A DNA stretch of 64,000 nt from a virus. A program made the position numbers and the translations under genes. Below are positions 1 to 9,004 of the stretch, one piece after another; the stretch's first letter is position 1; the number at the start of each line of letters is the position of its first letter. The notes below the pieces were generated by a model that was not told the origin of the DNA, did no database searches, and worked only from the letters and a program-made list of their open reading frames with translations. Location of the stretch: positions 85,249 through 149,248 of the IMG/VR virus record IMGVR_UViG_3300042691_026427; one strand, given 5' to 3'.

Positions 1-2788
1 TATTAAAAGTACCAGTAGTTGAACCAACAATTTGTCCAGTTGAGGTACTGAAAAATAATGTACCCGGTAATGAGCTAGGACTTAAACTAAAACTTAATGT
101 TCCAACACCACCCGAGGCACCGATTGGAGTTAATAGGAAAGGTCCTGCATATGCAGAAAACACAACTGTTGAAGAATTAACAACAATAGTTGGCGGAACA
201 GGAGGTTTAATATATAAAGTAAATGTTCCAGTGTTAATCTGATTCACTGAATCACTAACACTTACACTGAAAGTATTTGTATTATAAGTCGATGTGGTTG
301 ATCCAGATACTCTGCCGGTTGATGTTGTAAAGGTTAATGGTGAAGGTAAAGGTTGATTAATATTATAAACTAACGAGCCTTTGCCTCCGGTACCAGTAAC
401 TGGAAAAAATGAATATGGGCCGCCAAACGAATCTAAAATTAAATTAGGATTATTAACAGTTATCGTAATTGGTGTCGGCGGTGGTTCTGGGGCTACATAT
501 AATGAGAATGTACCTGTATTGTTACCTCCAAGAGAATCCGTAACAGTTACTATATAAGTAGATGTAATTAATGTTGTAGTTGCTGTTCCAAAAATTGTGC
601 CTGTATTAGTAAAAGTAAGACCGTTGGGCGGCGGAATACTAGGACTTACAGAATATGTAAATGGCGCTACTCCACCTGAGCTTGCTGTAATTGGTCGAAT
701 ATAATTTGCAAATGTTATATTTTGAACTAATCTTATAGAAGACGATGTTTGCGTAAGAACTATTGGTGGCAGATTAACTGCAAGTAAAAATGAACTGGCA
801 GTCGTTTGTGCTAGCCAATCAGTTACTGTTACTGTATAAGATGTGCTACTACTCTGCACAGTAGGAACACCACTATAGGTGCCTGTACTTGTGTTAAATG
901 ATAAACTTATAGGTAAAGAAGGACTAATGCTAAAAGTAGAAGTTCCGAATCCTCCTGTAACATTGACAGGTTTAACTGGTGATGTTATAGGTACATTGTA
1001 GGTTAGATTTTGCGGACCTACTACAGAAGTTACAACTAAGGCCGGCGGAGGATTAATAGTTAAATTAAAATTCGACGAAGTTGTAGCACTAATTTCATCA
1101 TAAATGGTAACTGTATATGTAGTTTGAGGTAGTATACTTGTTGCAGTTCCACTAATTGTACCTGTACTAGAAAAAGTTAGACCAGTTTGAGAATTTAGAT
1201 TGGGACTTATAGTATATGTAAGGCTACCAAACCCTCCAGATCCTGTAATTGGTCTAAATGGGACAACAGGAACAGTATTTTTAACAAGAACAACACTACT
1301 ACTTGAAACAACTGCTGTTAACGGTCCCGAAGTTACACTTAATGAAAAAGATTTTGAATCGGTCTGCGAAATACTATCAGTAACACTTACTGTAAATGAT
1401 TGAGATATCTGGGAAGTAGGGGTGCCAGAAATTTGTCCAGTAGATGAGTTAAACGTTAATCCTGTTAAAGTCTGAATATTAGGATTAATTGACCATACAA
1501 CAGTTCCATAGCCCGCAGCAGTGGGGACTAGTGTAGCTGGTGAAAATGCGGTGATTGCGGCATTAACAGAAAATTGATAGCTTGTAACAGTCTGTTGTAA
1601 ATTTAATGACGGTACAGCTAAGACTGAAAGTGTAAAACTTTTTGCACTAGTATTTGCAGTAGGAGTAGTACTGTCTGTAACTGTTACTGTTACCGTTGCT
1701 GTACTAACTTGTGTAGCTACTCCTGAAATAAAACCAGTTGATGGATCAATACTTAATCCGGCAGGTAATCCAGTTTGACTGTAAATATACGGGGTTTTAC
1801 CACCACTAGCAGTCACTGGCTTAAATGCTGTAAATGATTGGCCTACATATAATGTAGGAATAGTTCCTAATGTGCTGCCCAGCGGCGCAGTTACTGTTCC
1901 GGCTGCAATAGCAATAGAATAAGATTGTTGGTTGCTTTTAGGAGGAGCAAAACTATCTGCAACTGCAATTGTAAAATTTGCAGTACCTGCTGGGCCAGTT
2001 GGTGTTCCGCTGATAACACCAGTAGTTGAATTTAACGTAAGTCCGTTTGGTAGACTACCACTTTGTACGGCAAATATAAATGGAGCAGTTCCTGTTCCTG
2101 AATTTACTGAAACAGTAGTAGTATATGCAACACCTACTGTTCCGGCTGGTCGAGCAACAGATGTTAATACTGGTGCAGTAGCAACAACGGTTCCAGATCC
2201 AGTTACAACTTCTAAATTAAAACTTACAGATTTTGTCGAACCGGCTTGGTCAGTAATTGTAATTGTATACGAAGTAGATGGAGATGTAACAGTAGGGGTA
2301 CCTGTTACTGAATAGGATACAGAGTTGTGCAGCCAAGGACCTGTTCCGTCACTTGCATTTGCAGACTTAATGGAACCGGTGCCTATTAATGTTAAACCGG
2401 CAGGAAGAGCAGGAACAATTGCTGATGTGTAAACCGGTGTAGTACCAGGCTTAGTTGCTGACGTTCCGCCAGTTGGGTATATAGATGTTCCGCCATAAAA
2501 TTCAACAACACCTTGATTTGCAAGCGCATTTACACCAAGAGAGAAGGTAGTACCGAGGGCAGTACCAATTAATTCAGGAATAAATGGTGCAATAACAGTG
2601 TTTACGTTGCGAGGATAAGGACCTGCGGCCGGTTTTGCCCATAGGATTTTACCTGCGTTGATACCCGTACCAACGCTGGCTTTAGATTGGCTACCGGCGT
2701 TGGTAACATACCAATCGCCGGCTCCGTAATTATAATTGGAGGCTACCGGAGTGGCTGCGGGGTAAGTGGAATAAAAAATTGCTGGCAC
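1..2788 (-). CDS. Giant tail-fibre/adhesin protein with Ig-like (He_PIG) repeats, C-terminus outside window
   Basis: The frame is open from a GTG at 2788 to the left edge, so at least 929 residues are visible and the end is missing. After a short N-terminal region the protein is a string of roughly 90-residue modules. At least eight carry the signature GLTFNSSTGxISGTPT or close variants, which is the hallmark of the He_PIG putative Ig fold (PF05345) found in adhesins and phage fibres. It is rich in Thr, Ser and Val and contains no enzyme motif. The GTG is the first possible start after an in-frame TGA, and the resulting MPAIF start resembles the MPALIF start of the 46680-51830 protein. A late-promoter octamer lies 4 nt upstream. 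Role in host binding is inferred from the family. Confidence 0.8.
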   Translation of the reverse strand, partial: MPAIFYSTYPAATPVASNYNYGAGDWYVTNAGSQSKASVGTGINAGKILWAKPAAGPYPRNVNTVIAPFIPELIGTALGTTFSLGVNALANQGVVEFYGGTSIYPTGGTSATKPGTTPVYTSAIVPALPAGLTLIGTGSIKSANASDGTGPWLHNSVSYSVTGTPTVTSPSTSYTITITDQAGSTKSVSFNLEVVTGSGTVVATAPVLTSVARPAGTVGVAYTTTVSVNSGTGTAPFIFAVQSGSLPNGLTLNSTTGVISGTPTGPAGTANFTIAVADSFAPPKSNQQSYSIAIAAGTVTAPLGSTLGTIPTLYVGQSFTAFKPVTASGGKTPYIYSQTGLPAGLSIDPSTGFISGVATQVSTATVTVTVTDSTTPTANTSAKSFTLSVLAVPSLNLQQTVTSYQFSVNAAITAFSPATLVPTAAGYGTVVWSINPNIQTLTGLTFNSSTGQISGTPTSQISQSFTVSVTDSISQTDSKSFSLSVTSGPLTAVVSSSSVVLVKNTVPVVPFRPITGSGGFGSLTYTISPNLNSQTGLTFSSTGTISGTATSILPQTTYTVTIYDEISATTSSNFNLTINPPPALVVTSVVGPQNLTYNVPITSPVKPVNVTGGFGTSTFSISPSLPISLSFNTSTGTYSGVPTVQSSSTSYTVTVTDWLAQTTASSFLLAVNLPPIVLTQTSSSIRLVQNITFANYIRPITASSGGVAPFTYSVSPSIPPPNGLTFTNTGTIFGTATTTLITSTYIVTVTDSLGGNNTGTFSLYVAPEPPPTPITITVNNPNLILDSFGGPYSFFPVTGTGGKGSLVYNINQPLPSPLTFTTSTGRVSGSTTSTYNTNTFSVSVSDSVNQINTGTFTLYIKPPVPPTIVVNSSTVVFSAYAGPFLLTPIGASGGVGTLSFSLSPSSLPGTLFFSTSTGQIVGSTTGTFN

Positions 2789-2792
2789 GGTA

Positions 2793-2800
2793 TATTTATT
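2793..2800 (-). promoter_or_regulatory. Late-promoter octamer AATAAATA
   Basis: Matches the RNTAAATA motif found before most structural genes here and resembles the T4 late -10 box TATAAATA. It lies 4 nt before the GTG at 2788, so any leader would be very short. Confidence 0.5.
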
Positions 2801-2820
2801 GCTTGTTAAAGTTCAATTTG

Positions 2821-5814
2821 TTATCGAGGTGTAATATCTTTTAATTGATAAGCGGTAAAGGATGCAGTTGTTACGGATCCAATTAACGGCTGTGTCAAAT
2901 AAATTGTATAGTTTCCCGATGCATCGGGACCTGAATATGCAGCAGAAAGAGGATCGGCTGGATCATAATTAGCAGTGATAGTATTAACATCAACTCCGTC
3001 ACCTCTTACATCCATACCAGGCATAATTCCAATAGGATTAGCAGGAGTTGTAACTGTAGTGGCTAATAAGTAAGAGTCGCCAGCAGTTCCAATTACAGGA
3101 AGATCAAATACAGGAGGAGTTATTTCTGCCATAACAAATACTGCTTGATTAACATCATCAAAATATGTGTCGCCGGGGCGCAGTGAAGAATACGGATTAG
3201 CTACAAAGTCTGTATAGTTTGTAAAATGTTTTGGTGCTCGTCTGTCTTGGTGTATGCCTTCGTCACCTAGGTCAATTCCTATATTTTTAACCCATTCAAC
3301 ATAGCCACCTGGGTTTATTGTTATATTTGTAAATGTTACAGATGCTGTTACAGCAACATCTTGCCCAATAGAAATAGTAGAAGTAGTGCCGGAACCTGTA
3401 TTAACAGAAACGCCAATCCCTCCTTCTATATTAGCCAACGAACTGCCGCCTGTACCCGGACTTCCTACATAACCAATTACGCCGGAACTACCGACAAAGC
3501 CGATACCTTCACTGCCAGTATAACCAAATGAACCTACAAATCCTTGACTACCATTATAACCGAAACTACCAGTAAAACCCACGGGTCCTTCACTGCCAGT
3601 ATATCCAATTGAACCTACAAATCCTATTGAACCTGTGTAGCCTTCACTACCAGTATATCCAATTGAACCTACAAATCCTATTGAACCTGTGTAGCCTTCA
3701 CTACCAGTGTAACCAAATGAACCTACAAAACCTTCACTTCCAGTATATCCAATCGAACCTACAAATCCTATTGATCCAGTATATCCAATCGAACCTGTCG
3801 ACCCTACAAAACCTTCACTACCGGTATAGCCAAATGATCCAAAGTAGCCTATTGATCCAGTATATCCAATTGAACCTGTTGAACCTACAAATCCTTCACT
3901 ACCAGTGTAACCAAATGATCCAAAGTAGCCTATTGATCCAGTATCGCCTTTGTCGCCCTTCGGTCCTTTGATTTCTCCTACGTCTGACCAAGATGATCCT
4001 GTCCATACGTTTAGGTGCCCGTCGTCATTAGTAATATATCCATCGCCGATATCTCCTGTATAGGGCAAAGGTAATAATGTGTAAGTTGATGTATTTCCAA
4101 CGATAGTTACCGATGTGCCATCATTTCCTTTGCTACCAGTATAACCAAATGATCCGGTATAGCCAAATGATCCTACAAAACCTTCACTACCAGTATAACC
4201 AAAACTACCAGTGTAACCAAATGATCCGGTATAGCCAAATGATCCTACAAAACCTTCACTACCAGTATATCCAAAACTACCAGTATAGCCTATCGATCCA
4301 GTATAACCAAATGATCCGGTATAGCCAAATGATCCTACAAAACCTTCACTACCAGTATAACCAAATGACCCAGTATAACCAAATGAACCAGTATAACCAA
4401 AGCTACCAGTGTAACCAAATGAACCTACATAACCTTCACTACCAGTAAAAGCTCGACTTCCAGTATAGCCAAATGATCCAGTATATCCAAATGATCCTGC
4501 ATAGCCTTCACTTCCTGTGTAACCAAATGACCCAGTGTAACCAAATGATCCGGTATAGCCAAATGATCCTACAAAACCTTCACTACCTGTATAACTTTGA
4601 CTACCAGTAAATCCAATGCTACCAGTAAATCCAATGCTACCAGTGTAACCAAATGAACCTACATAACCTTCACTACCTATAAATCCTCGTGAACCAGTAA
4701 AACCCTGACTACCTGTAAATGCTCTACTACCGGTATAACCAATGCTACCAGTGTATCCAAATGAACCTACATAACCTTCACTACCTGTATAACTTTGACT
4801 ACCAGTGTATCCAAATGAACCTGCATAGCCTTCACTACCAGTATAACCAAATGAACCTACAAAACCGTCGCTACCAGTATAACCAAATGAACCTACAAAA
4901 CCGTCGCTACCCTGAAAACCCTGACTTCCTACAAATCCCCTACTGCCAGCGAATCCTCGACTGCCAGTGTATCCAAATGAACCTACATAACCTTCACTAC
5001 CGGTGTAACTCTGGCTACCTGTAAAACCAATACTACCAGTATAACCTTCACTACCAGTAAATCCGAAACTACCGGTATACCCAAATGAACCTACAAAACC
5101 TTCACTACCAGTGTAGCCTATACTACCAGTGAAACCTTCACTACCGGCGTAGCCTATACTGCCGGGGGCGCCTTCACTACCGGTATAACCAAATGAACCT
5201 ACAAAACCTTCACTACCAGTGTAGCCTATACTACCAGTAAATCCAGTTTGTCCCACACTGCCCACATAGCCAATAATCTGACCTACGTTGACCCACTGCG
5301 AGCCATCCCATACATATAGATCTCCAGTGCTTTCTGCAATAAAACCATCAGATTGAGAAGCGCCAGTTGGCAATCCACTAGGATTAGTAACTGTTCCTTG
5401 AATTGTAACCGATGCACCTGGGGCACCTGGTTCTCCTTTTAGACCTTGACTACCAGTAAATCCAAAACTACCAGTATAACCTAAACCACCTAATTCTATT
5501 TGTTCCCAATTGGCATTAGCATTGGGCAAGTTACCGGTTGCTGTATTTCTATATTCACCTGGCAAAGAAACGTATTTGTAGTATTTTCCGCCTAAGAATG
5601 TTCTTCCGCTATTTGTATAACCAGTGACAACATAGACCAACATACCATCTTGCAGACGTTGTCCGGTTATGTTATGTAGTTGATCCCCAGAATTACCAGT
5701 TATAGAACGAAGAGAACCCCGTATTTCTGCATCTAATACGATGGGATGATTACTAGTCGGGCTCCATGTGCCCGGCCAAGTATTTCTTGTTAAGCCGTCA
5801 TAATTAGAAGTCAT
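2821..5814 (-). CDS. Collagen-like phage fibre protein (997 aa)
   Basis: Most of this protein is Gly-X-Y triplets in a six-residue pattern G-[FY]-[TV]-G-S-X (for example GYTGSEGFVGSF), repeated on the order of a hundred times, so it should form a long triple-helical stalk as in other phage collagen-like fibres. The repeat is interrupted by two related globular inserts of about 50 residues, each with a GDLYVWDGSQW or GHLNVWTGSSW motif. The second is followed by a classical GPKGDKGDTGS stretch. The first 100 residues look like an attachment domain, and the last 170 or so are a non-repetitive C-terminal head. It starts 1 nt after the upstream fibre gene, so the two are probably co-transcribed. 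Role in adsorption or as a head or tail fibre is inferred. Confidence 0.85.
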   Translation of the reverse strand: MTSNYDGLTRNTWPGTWSPTSNHPIVLDAEIRGSLRSITGNSGDQLHNITGQRLQDGMLVYVVTGYTNSGRTFLGGKYYKYVSLPGEYRNTATGNLPNANANWEQIELGGLGYTGSFGFTGSQGLKGEPGAPGASVTIQGTVTNPSGLPTGASQSDGFIAESTGDLYVWDGSQWVNVGQIIGYVGSVGQTGFTGSIGYTGSEGFVGSFGYTGSEGAPGSIGYAGSEGFTGSIGYTGSEGFVGSFGYTGSFGFTGSEGYTGSIGFTGSQSYTGSEGYVGSFGYTGSRGFAGSRGFVGSQGFQGSDGFVGSFGYTGSDGFVGSFGYTGSEGYAGSFGYTGSQSYTGSEGYVGSFGYTGSIGYTGSRAFTGSQGFTGSRGFIGSEGYVGSFGYTGSIGFTGSIGFTGSQSYTGSEGFVGSFGYTGSFGYTGSFGYTGSEGYAGSFGYTGSFGYTGSRAFTGSEGYVGSFGYTGSFGYTGSFGYTGSFGYTGSEGFVGSFGYTGSFGYTGSIGYTGSFGYTGSEGFVGSFGYTGSFGYTGSFGYTGSEGFVGSFGYTGSFGYTGSKGNDGTSVTIVGNTSTYTLLPLPYTGDIGDGYITNDDGHLNVWTGSSWSDVGEIKGPKGDKGDTGSIGYFGSFGYTGSEGFVGSTGSIGYTGSIGYFGSFGYTGSEGFVGSTGSIGYTGSIGFVGSIGYTGSEGFVGSFGYTGSEGYTGSIGFVGSIGYTGSEGYTGSIGFVGSIGYTGSEGPVGFTGSFGYNGSQGFVGSFGYTGSEGIGFVGSSGVIGYVGSPGTGGSSLANIEGGIGVSVNTGSGTTSTISIGQDVAVTASVTFTNITINPGGYVEWVKNIGIDLGDEGIHQDRRAPKHFTNYTDFVANPYSSLRPGDTYFDDVNQAVFVMAEITPPVFDLPVIGTAGDSYLLATTVTTPANPIGIMPGMDVRGDGVDVNTITANYDPADPLSAAYSGPDASGNYTIYLTQPLIGSVTTASFTAYQLKDITPR
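3480..5260 (-). repeat. Degenerate 18-nt coding repeats of the collagen-like gene
   Basis: At DNA level the hexapeptide repeats appear as near-identical 18-nt units, and longer blocks of 100 nt or more recur, for example the pair around 3610 and 3664 and the set between 4140 and 4600. Such arrays can change length by recombination. Open frames on the opposite strand here are by-products of the repeat. Confidence 0.8.
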
Positions 5815-5815
5815 G

Positions 5816-7465
5816 TTATATTATACTAACGTATGTATTCCCTGGTTGTAAAATAATACCATATAAATTATAAGTTTCCGAGACATAACCTACTGGTACA
5901 GAATCTGGTGTTAAAGACACTGTGCTGGTTGTTCTAGTCACGTCACTTAGTAATGTAGAGCTTGCTCCTGTTTGAAACGATGTAGGCTGCGCAACTGAAC
6001 TTCTAACACCCAACCAAAATACTCTAGGAACTAATGCAGTGTTATTAACAAAACTGGCAAAGTTTTTTACTTGATTTCCTAATATTGTTACTCCTGCTGC
6101 AAATGTTGATCCTGTTACTATATTTGTTCTCAACGGCGGCTGTGCAGATGAATCAGTCCATACCCAAAAACTAGGATAGGTAAATGCCATTGTCAGTGCT
6201 AGATCATTAGCCGATGCCTGTGCATTATATGCAATTCCAGTAACGGCTGCTGGTCTAGTAAATGTTGCAACAACAGCTACTGATACACTGTTGCCTGCAC
6301 TGTTTTTATGTAGGGGCGCAGAAAATAGTAAACTTCCATTACCAATTAGATTACTAGGAGTTCCGCCAACGCTGGTAACAGCTAACGTATAATTTGACGA
6401 TGAAGATATTCCTGTTACGGATATTGCATAATTTGTTTGAGTATAATTCTGTAGGAAATTATTTCCAGTAAGATCAGACATACTAATTGATATCGAAGGA
6501 GTAGCCCATGCAACTGTTGCAGTTACTATGCTATCGATGTATTCTGTTTCTGTTGGAGAATTACTTGATCTAAAGTTAAAATGTATATTTGCAGAAGCAG
6601 TGCCGCCGCTTAATGAAGAACTTGTTGATCTAATTACTGCGGTGCCGTTTGTATTAAAAATTTGAGACCACGAAATTCCAGCAGCTGGAGAAACACTAGG
6701 TCCTGTAGTGGTATAACTGGCAGCGGTAACTGTTACAGTTCCTGACAATTGTGTTAAACGTCTTACTGAAGAAATCCATTGATCCAAAAAGTCTGTTGGA
6801 TTAGTTACATTTACGGTAAATCCAGTGCAGGGCACATCCCAATTCAATGCATTGGATGGTAGTATACTGCCCGTTAACGTAGGAGTAAATCCTGCTAGAT
6901 TCAATATAAACGAACCGTTGATTAATTGTGTTTCACGGACGGTATAAGAAATTCCACCAGGGTCTACATAGCCAGTTAGTAGTCGTCTTGTACCTGTAGA
7001 AGTCCATACTAAATTGTTAGTACTAGTGCTAATTCCAGCAGAACCAGTATAACCTATCGATCCTTGACTGCCTGTAAACCCGACAATAACTGTAGAAGTC
7101 CCGGTGGTAATAACAGTGGTGCCGCCGCCAACAGGATTTCCATTGATAAACAGTGTACCTGTATTAGAAATGGTAACAGTATTTCCACCAACAAAAAAAG
7201 TACTAGAACTTAAATGTAGAGTTCTCCATCTATTAGTAGGACTGCCTAAATTATAGGTGTTGTCAATTCCCGGGAGAAAATTGTTGAATACTGTAGAAGA
7301 AGTAGCTGCGCCCGAAAAATTCAGCGGAATTCCGCCGGGAGTAATGCCATCTCCGATGCGTAATACACCTGTTTCGTCGTAAAAAAGCAGGTCTTTGTCG
7401 CCTACATACGCAGATGCAGCAACATTTGATACCCTACCAGCTTGTATTTTTAAGAGAGACGACAC
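5816..7465 (-). CDS. Tail-fibre protein with Mtd_N-like N-terminus (549 aa)
   Basis: The N-terminus (about residues 1-50) has the pattern KDLLFYDETGVLRIGDG followed by TPGGIPL, which matches the N-terminal domain of major-tropism-determinant-like fibres (Mtd_N). Next comes the fibre module NTYNLGSPTNRWRTLHL, which recurs four times in the 15336-19172 protein. A short collagen-like GFTGSQGSIGYTGS stretch sits near residue 135. The remaining 400 residues are beta-rich Ser/Thr repeats without a recognised domain. It starts with GTG, with an AAGG Shine-Dalgarno 8 nt upstream and a late-promoter octamer (7487-7494). It is followed by the collagen-like fibre gene, so the two probably form one late transcript. 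Confidence 0.75.
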   Translation of the reverse strand: MSSLLKIQAGRVSNVAASAYVGDKDLLFYDETGVLRIGDGITPGGIPLNFSGAATSSTVFNNFLPGIDNTYNLGSPTNRWRTLHLSSSTFFVGGNTVTISNTGTLFINGNPVGGGTTVITTGTSTVIVGFTGSQGSIGYTGSAGISTSTNNLVWTSTGTRRLLTGYVDPGGISYTVRETQLINGSFILNLAGFTPTLTGSILPSNALNWDVPCTGFTVNVTNPTDFLDQWISSVRRLTQLSGTVTVTAASYTTTGPSVSPAAGISWSQIFNTNGTAVIRSTSSSLSGGTASANIHFNFRSSNSPTETEYIDSIVTATVAWATPSISISMSDLTGNNFLQNYTQTNYAISVTGISSSSNYTLAVTSVGGTPSNLIGNGSLLFSAPLHKNSAGNSVSVAVVATFTRPAAVTGIAYNAQASANDLALTMAFTYPSFWVWTDSSAQPPLRTNIVTGSTFAAGVTILGNQVKNFASFVNNTALVPRVFWLGVRSSVAQPTSFQTGASSTLLSDVTRTTSTVSLTPDSVPVGYVSETYNLYGIILQPGNTYVSII

Positions 7466-7486
7466 GTTAAAGACCTTACTTTAACA

Positions 7487-7494
7487 TATTTACC
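7487..7494 (-). promoter_or_regulatory. Late-promoter octamer GGTAAATA
   Basis: RNTAAATA motif 21 nt before the GTG start at 7465, with an AAGG ribosome-binding site in between. Confidence 0.45.
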
Positions 7495-7506
7495 GAGAAA
7501 CGGTTT

Positions 7507-7854
7507 TTAAGATTTTCGAGCTTCAACCAAACGATTATATTCTGCAGAAAGTTCTTCAAAATCTTCCGAAATGTCAAATTCTGTTCTTTCATTAGTATTT
7601 TCGTTTGATGCTGCGCCATTGTCGTCTAAAATCTGGTTGATTACGGCACTACGTTTGCCGGATTTATGTTTTTCTAATTCTAAAGATTGCTGTAACGGAG
7701 AAACAAACACTGGTTGATCTGGTAGATCCTCCGGGTTGATAGGATCAGTAGACACAACCGGATCACCACTACCGTTAGGAATTGTAATGTTTATAGGTAT
7801 ATTGATAGTGACGGTTCTACTGTCAGCTTCGGATAGAAATTCTTTTGCTCTCAT
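7507..7854 (-). CDS. Small protein with head-targeting-like leader MRAKEFLSE (115 aa)
   Basis: The first nine residues, MRAKEFLSE, resemble the capsid-targeting sequence of T4 internal head proteins, which ends at an L/I-x-E site cut by the prohead protease. It is a paralogue of the 56003-56389 protein: both have a beta-type VTI/VTV stretch early on and a shared VSPLQQSLE / SPPLQQHLD segment. The rest is acidic and Ser/Asn-rich. It is preceded by the late octamer GATAAATA 5 nt from the ATG. Packaging into the head is an inference from the leader only; the function is unknown. Confidence 0.65.
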   Translation of the reverse strand: MRAKEFLSEADSRTVTINIPINITIPNGSGDPVVSTDPINPEDLPDQPVFVSPLQQSLELEKHKSGKRSAVINQILDDNGAASNENTNERTEFDISEDFEELSAEYNRLVEARKS

Positions 7855-7859
7855 AATAA

Positions 7860-7867
7860 TATTTATC
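7860..7867 (-). promoter_or_regulatory. Late-promoter octamer GATAAATA
   Basis: One of the closest matches to the T4 late box. It lies 5 nt before the ATG at 7854, leaving almost no leader and no Shine-Dalgarno. Confidence 0.55.
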
Positions 7868-7955
7868 GTTGTGCGTTAGCTGTTTATAATTAAGATATGT
7901 TAGTAAAACTCATTCTACGGTCACTCTCTTTTAACTATTTAGCTAGTTTTCTGTT

Positions 7956-7963
7956 AATAAATA
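7956..7963 (+). promoter_or_regulatory. Late-promoter octamer AATAAATA (plus strand)
   Basis: Sits 4 nt before the ATG at 7968, with no Shine-Dalgarno between. Same arrangement as on the minus strand. Confidence 0.45.
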
Positions 7964-7967
7964 TCCC

Positions 7968-8426
7968 ATGGACAATATACACAAAGATCAAGAGTATTGG
8001 TCCAATTTAACTTGGCCGGCGGCTCCTAATAATAGTGACTATGCGGTATTTGAGCACTATTGCAAAGGTAGTGTACTACTTTTAGGCAGTACACAACTGC
8101 TATTAACGTTAGCAGATGAAGCATGGGATTTAGAGCCCAAGTACTCTAACCCTAAGATTAAGAATCGTGATTGGTTTACGCTAGACGAACACTGGGATAC
8201 TGTTATTATTGATGGCGGATTAGCATTGGGCAAAGAGTTTACAGAACGTGTGCTCTCCGCAATATTACCAAACTGCGATAGATTTGTTGCCCGTGCTTTC
8301 TTAAATCCTAACTGGCCCACAAAGTACGCCTGCTATTTCCCCCGTGCTGAAGAACTAACACCACAACCTACGGAACACCCTATTAACGAGGTATATACAT
8401 TTTACATATGGAATCAAAACCAATAA
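7968..8426 (+). CDS. Methyltransferase-like Rossmann protein (152 aa)
   Basis: The pattern GSVLLLGSTQLLLTLA followed by WDTVIIDGGLAL and then a strand with FVARAFLNPNW looks like a reduced class I SAM-dependent methyltransferase fold, with the glycine loop in GSVLLLGST and the acidic end of strand 4 in IIDGG. It is short for that family, about 150 residues against the usual 200 or more, and the glycine loop is not canonical, so activity is uncertain. Its last 19 bases overlap the QueC-like gene, suggesting coupled translation. It might act on a nucleotide or protein; the substrate is unknown. Confidence 0.45.
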   Translation: MDNIHKDQEYWSNLTWPAAPNNSDYAVFEHYCKGSVLLLGSTQLLLTLADEAWDLEPKYSNPKIKNRDWFTLDEHWDTVIIDGGLALGKEFTERVLSAILPNCDRFVARAFLNPNWPTKYACYFPRAEELTPQPTEHPINEVYTFYIWNQNQ

Positions 8427-9004
8427 TATTAGCCATGTACTCAGGTGGGTTAGACAGTTTAGGCATGGTCTACAAGCTACTAGCTGATCCTGCGTATAAG
8501 GACTACAGTATCCATATCCATCATATACACAATCGTAATATAGAAAATAGGGATCGTGCTGAAGCCGTAGTAGTAGAATTAGTATTAAAAGAACTCAGAC
8601 GATTAAGTTTTAATTTTGTTTATAGTGAAAGCCAAATAGCATCACAACCCTACAATGGCAAGTTTCTGTTTGACTCAGATACAATCAACTTCTTTGCTGG
8701 ATATATTTGCAGTGTCAATCCCAGTATAGTAAATGTTGCTATGGGTATGCAGGCCAATGATGCTAATCAATCACTGGAACTACGGCGAAAACGTGCTGAT
8801 GCTATACTTGCAGCATTTACAACAGTTAAAAAGATTTTCCCTGTGTTAGAAATGACAAAGCGTGAAATACAGGACAGTTTACCAGACTCACTTAAAAAAA
8901 TGTTCTGGAGTTGTCGCCGTCCCGTGTACACAGAAAAAAATATCGCACCTTGTGGACAGTGCGATACTTGTGTTAAATTACGAGACCAGGGTATAATTAC
9001 TTGA
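8408..9004 (+). CDS. queC: QueC-like 7-cyano-7-deazaguanine synthase
   Basis: QueC is an ATP-pyrophosphatase-type enzyme that turns 7-carboxy-7-deazaguanine into preQ0 with ATP and ammonia. This 198-residue protein has the PP-loop MYSGGLDSLGMVY at residues 11-23 and, near the C-terminus, the zinc site WSCRRP...CGQCDTCVKLRD, with the four cysteines arranged as in QueC. Length is slightly below typical QueC (220-230 aa). In phages, preQ0 enzymes usually serve to place 7-deazaguanines in DNA as protection from restriction. No QueD, QueE, FolE or DpdA partner is visible in this window, so the pathway is either completed elsewhere or by the host. A related PP-loop enzyme of another substrate remains possible. 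Confidence 0.7.
   Translation: MESKPIILAMYSGGLDSLGMVYKLLADPAYKDYSIHIHHIHNRNIENRDRAEAVVVELVLKELRRLSFNFVYSESQIASQPYNGKFLFDSDTINFFAGYICSVNPSIVNVAMGMQANDANQSLELRRKRADAILAAFTTVKKIFPVLEMTKREIQDSLPDSLKKMFWSCRRPVYTEKNIAPCGQCDTCVKLRDQGIIT

Noticed and set aside
3609-5024. Several plus-strand open frames of 100-120 codons rich in Asn, Leu, Gln and Tyr
   Set aside because: They are antisense readings of the collagen-like repeats of the minus-strand fibre and have no ribosome-binding sites.
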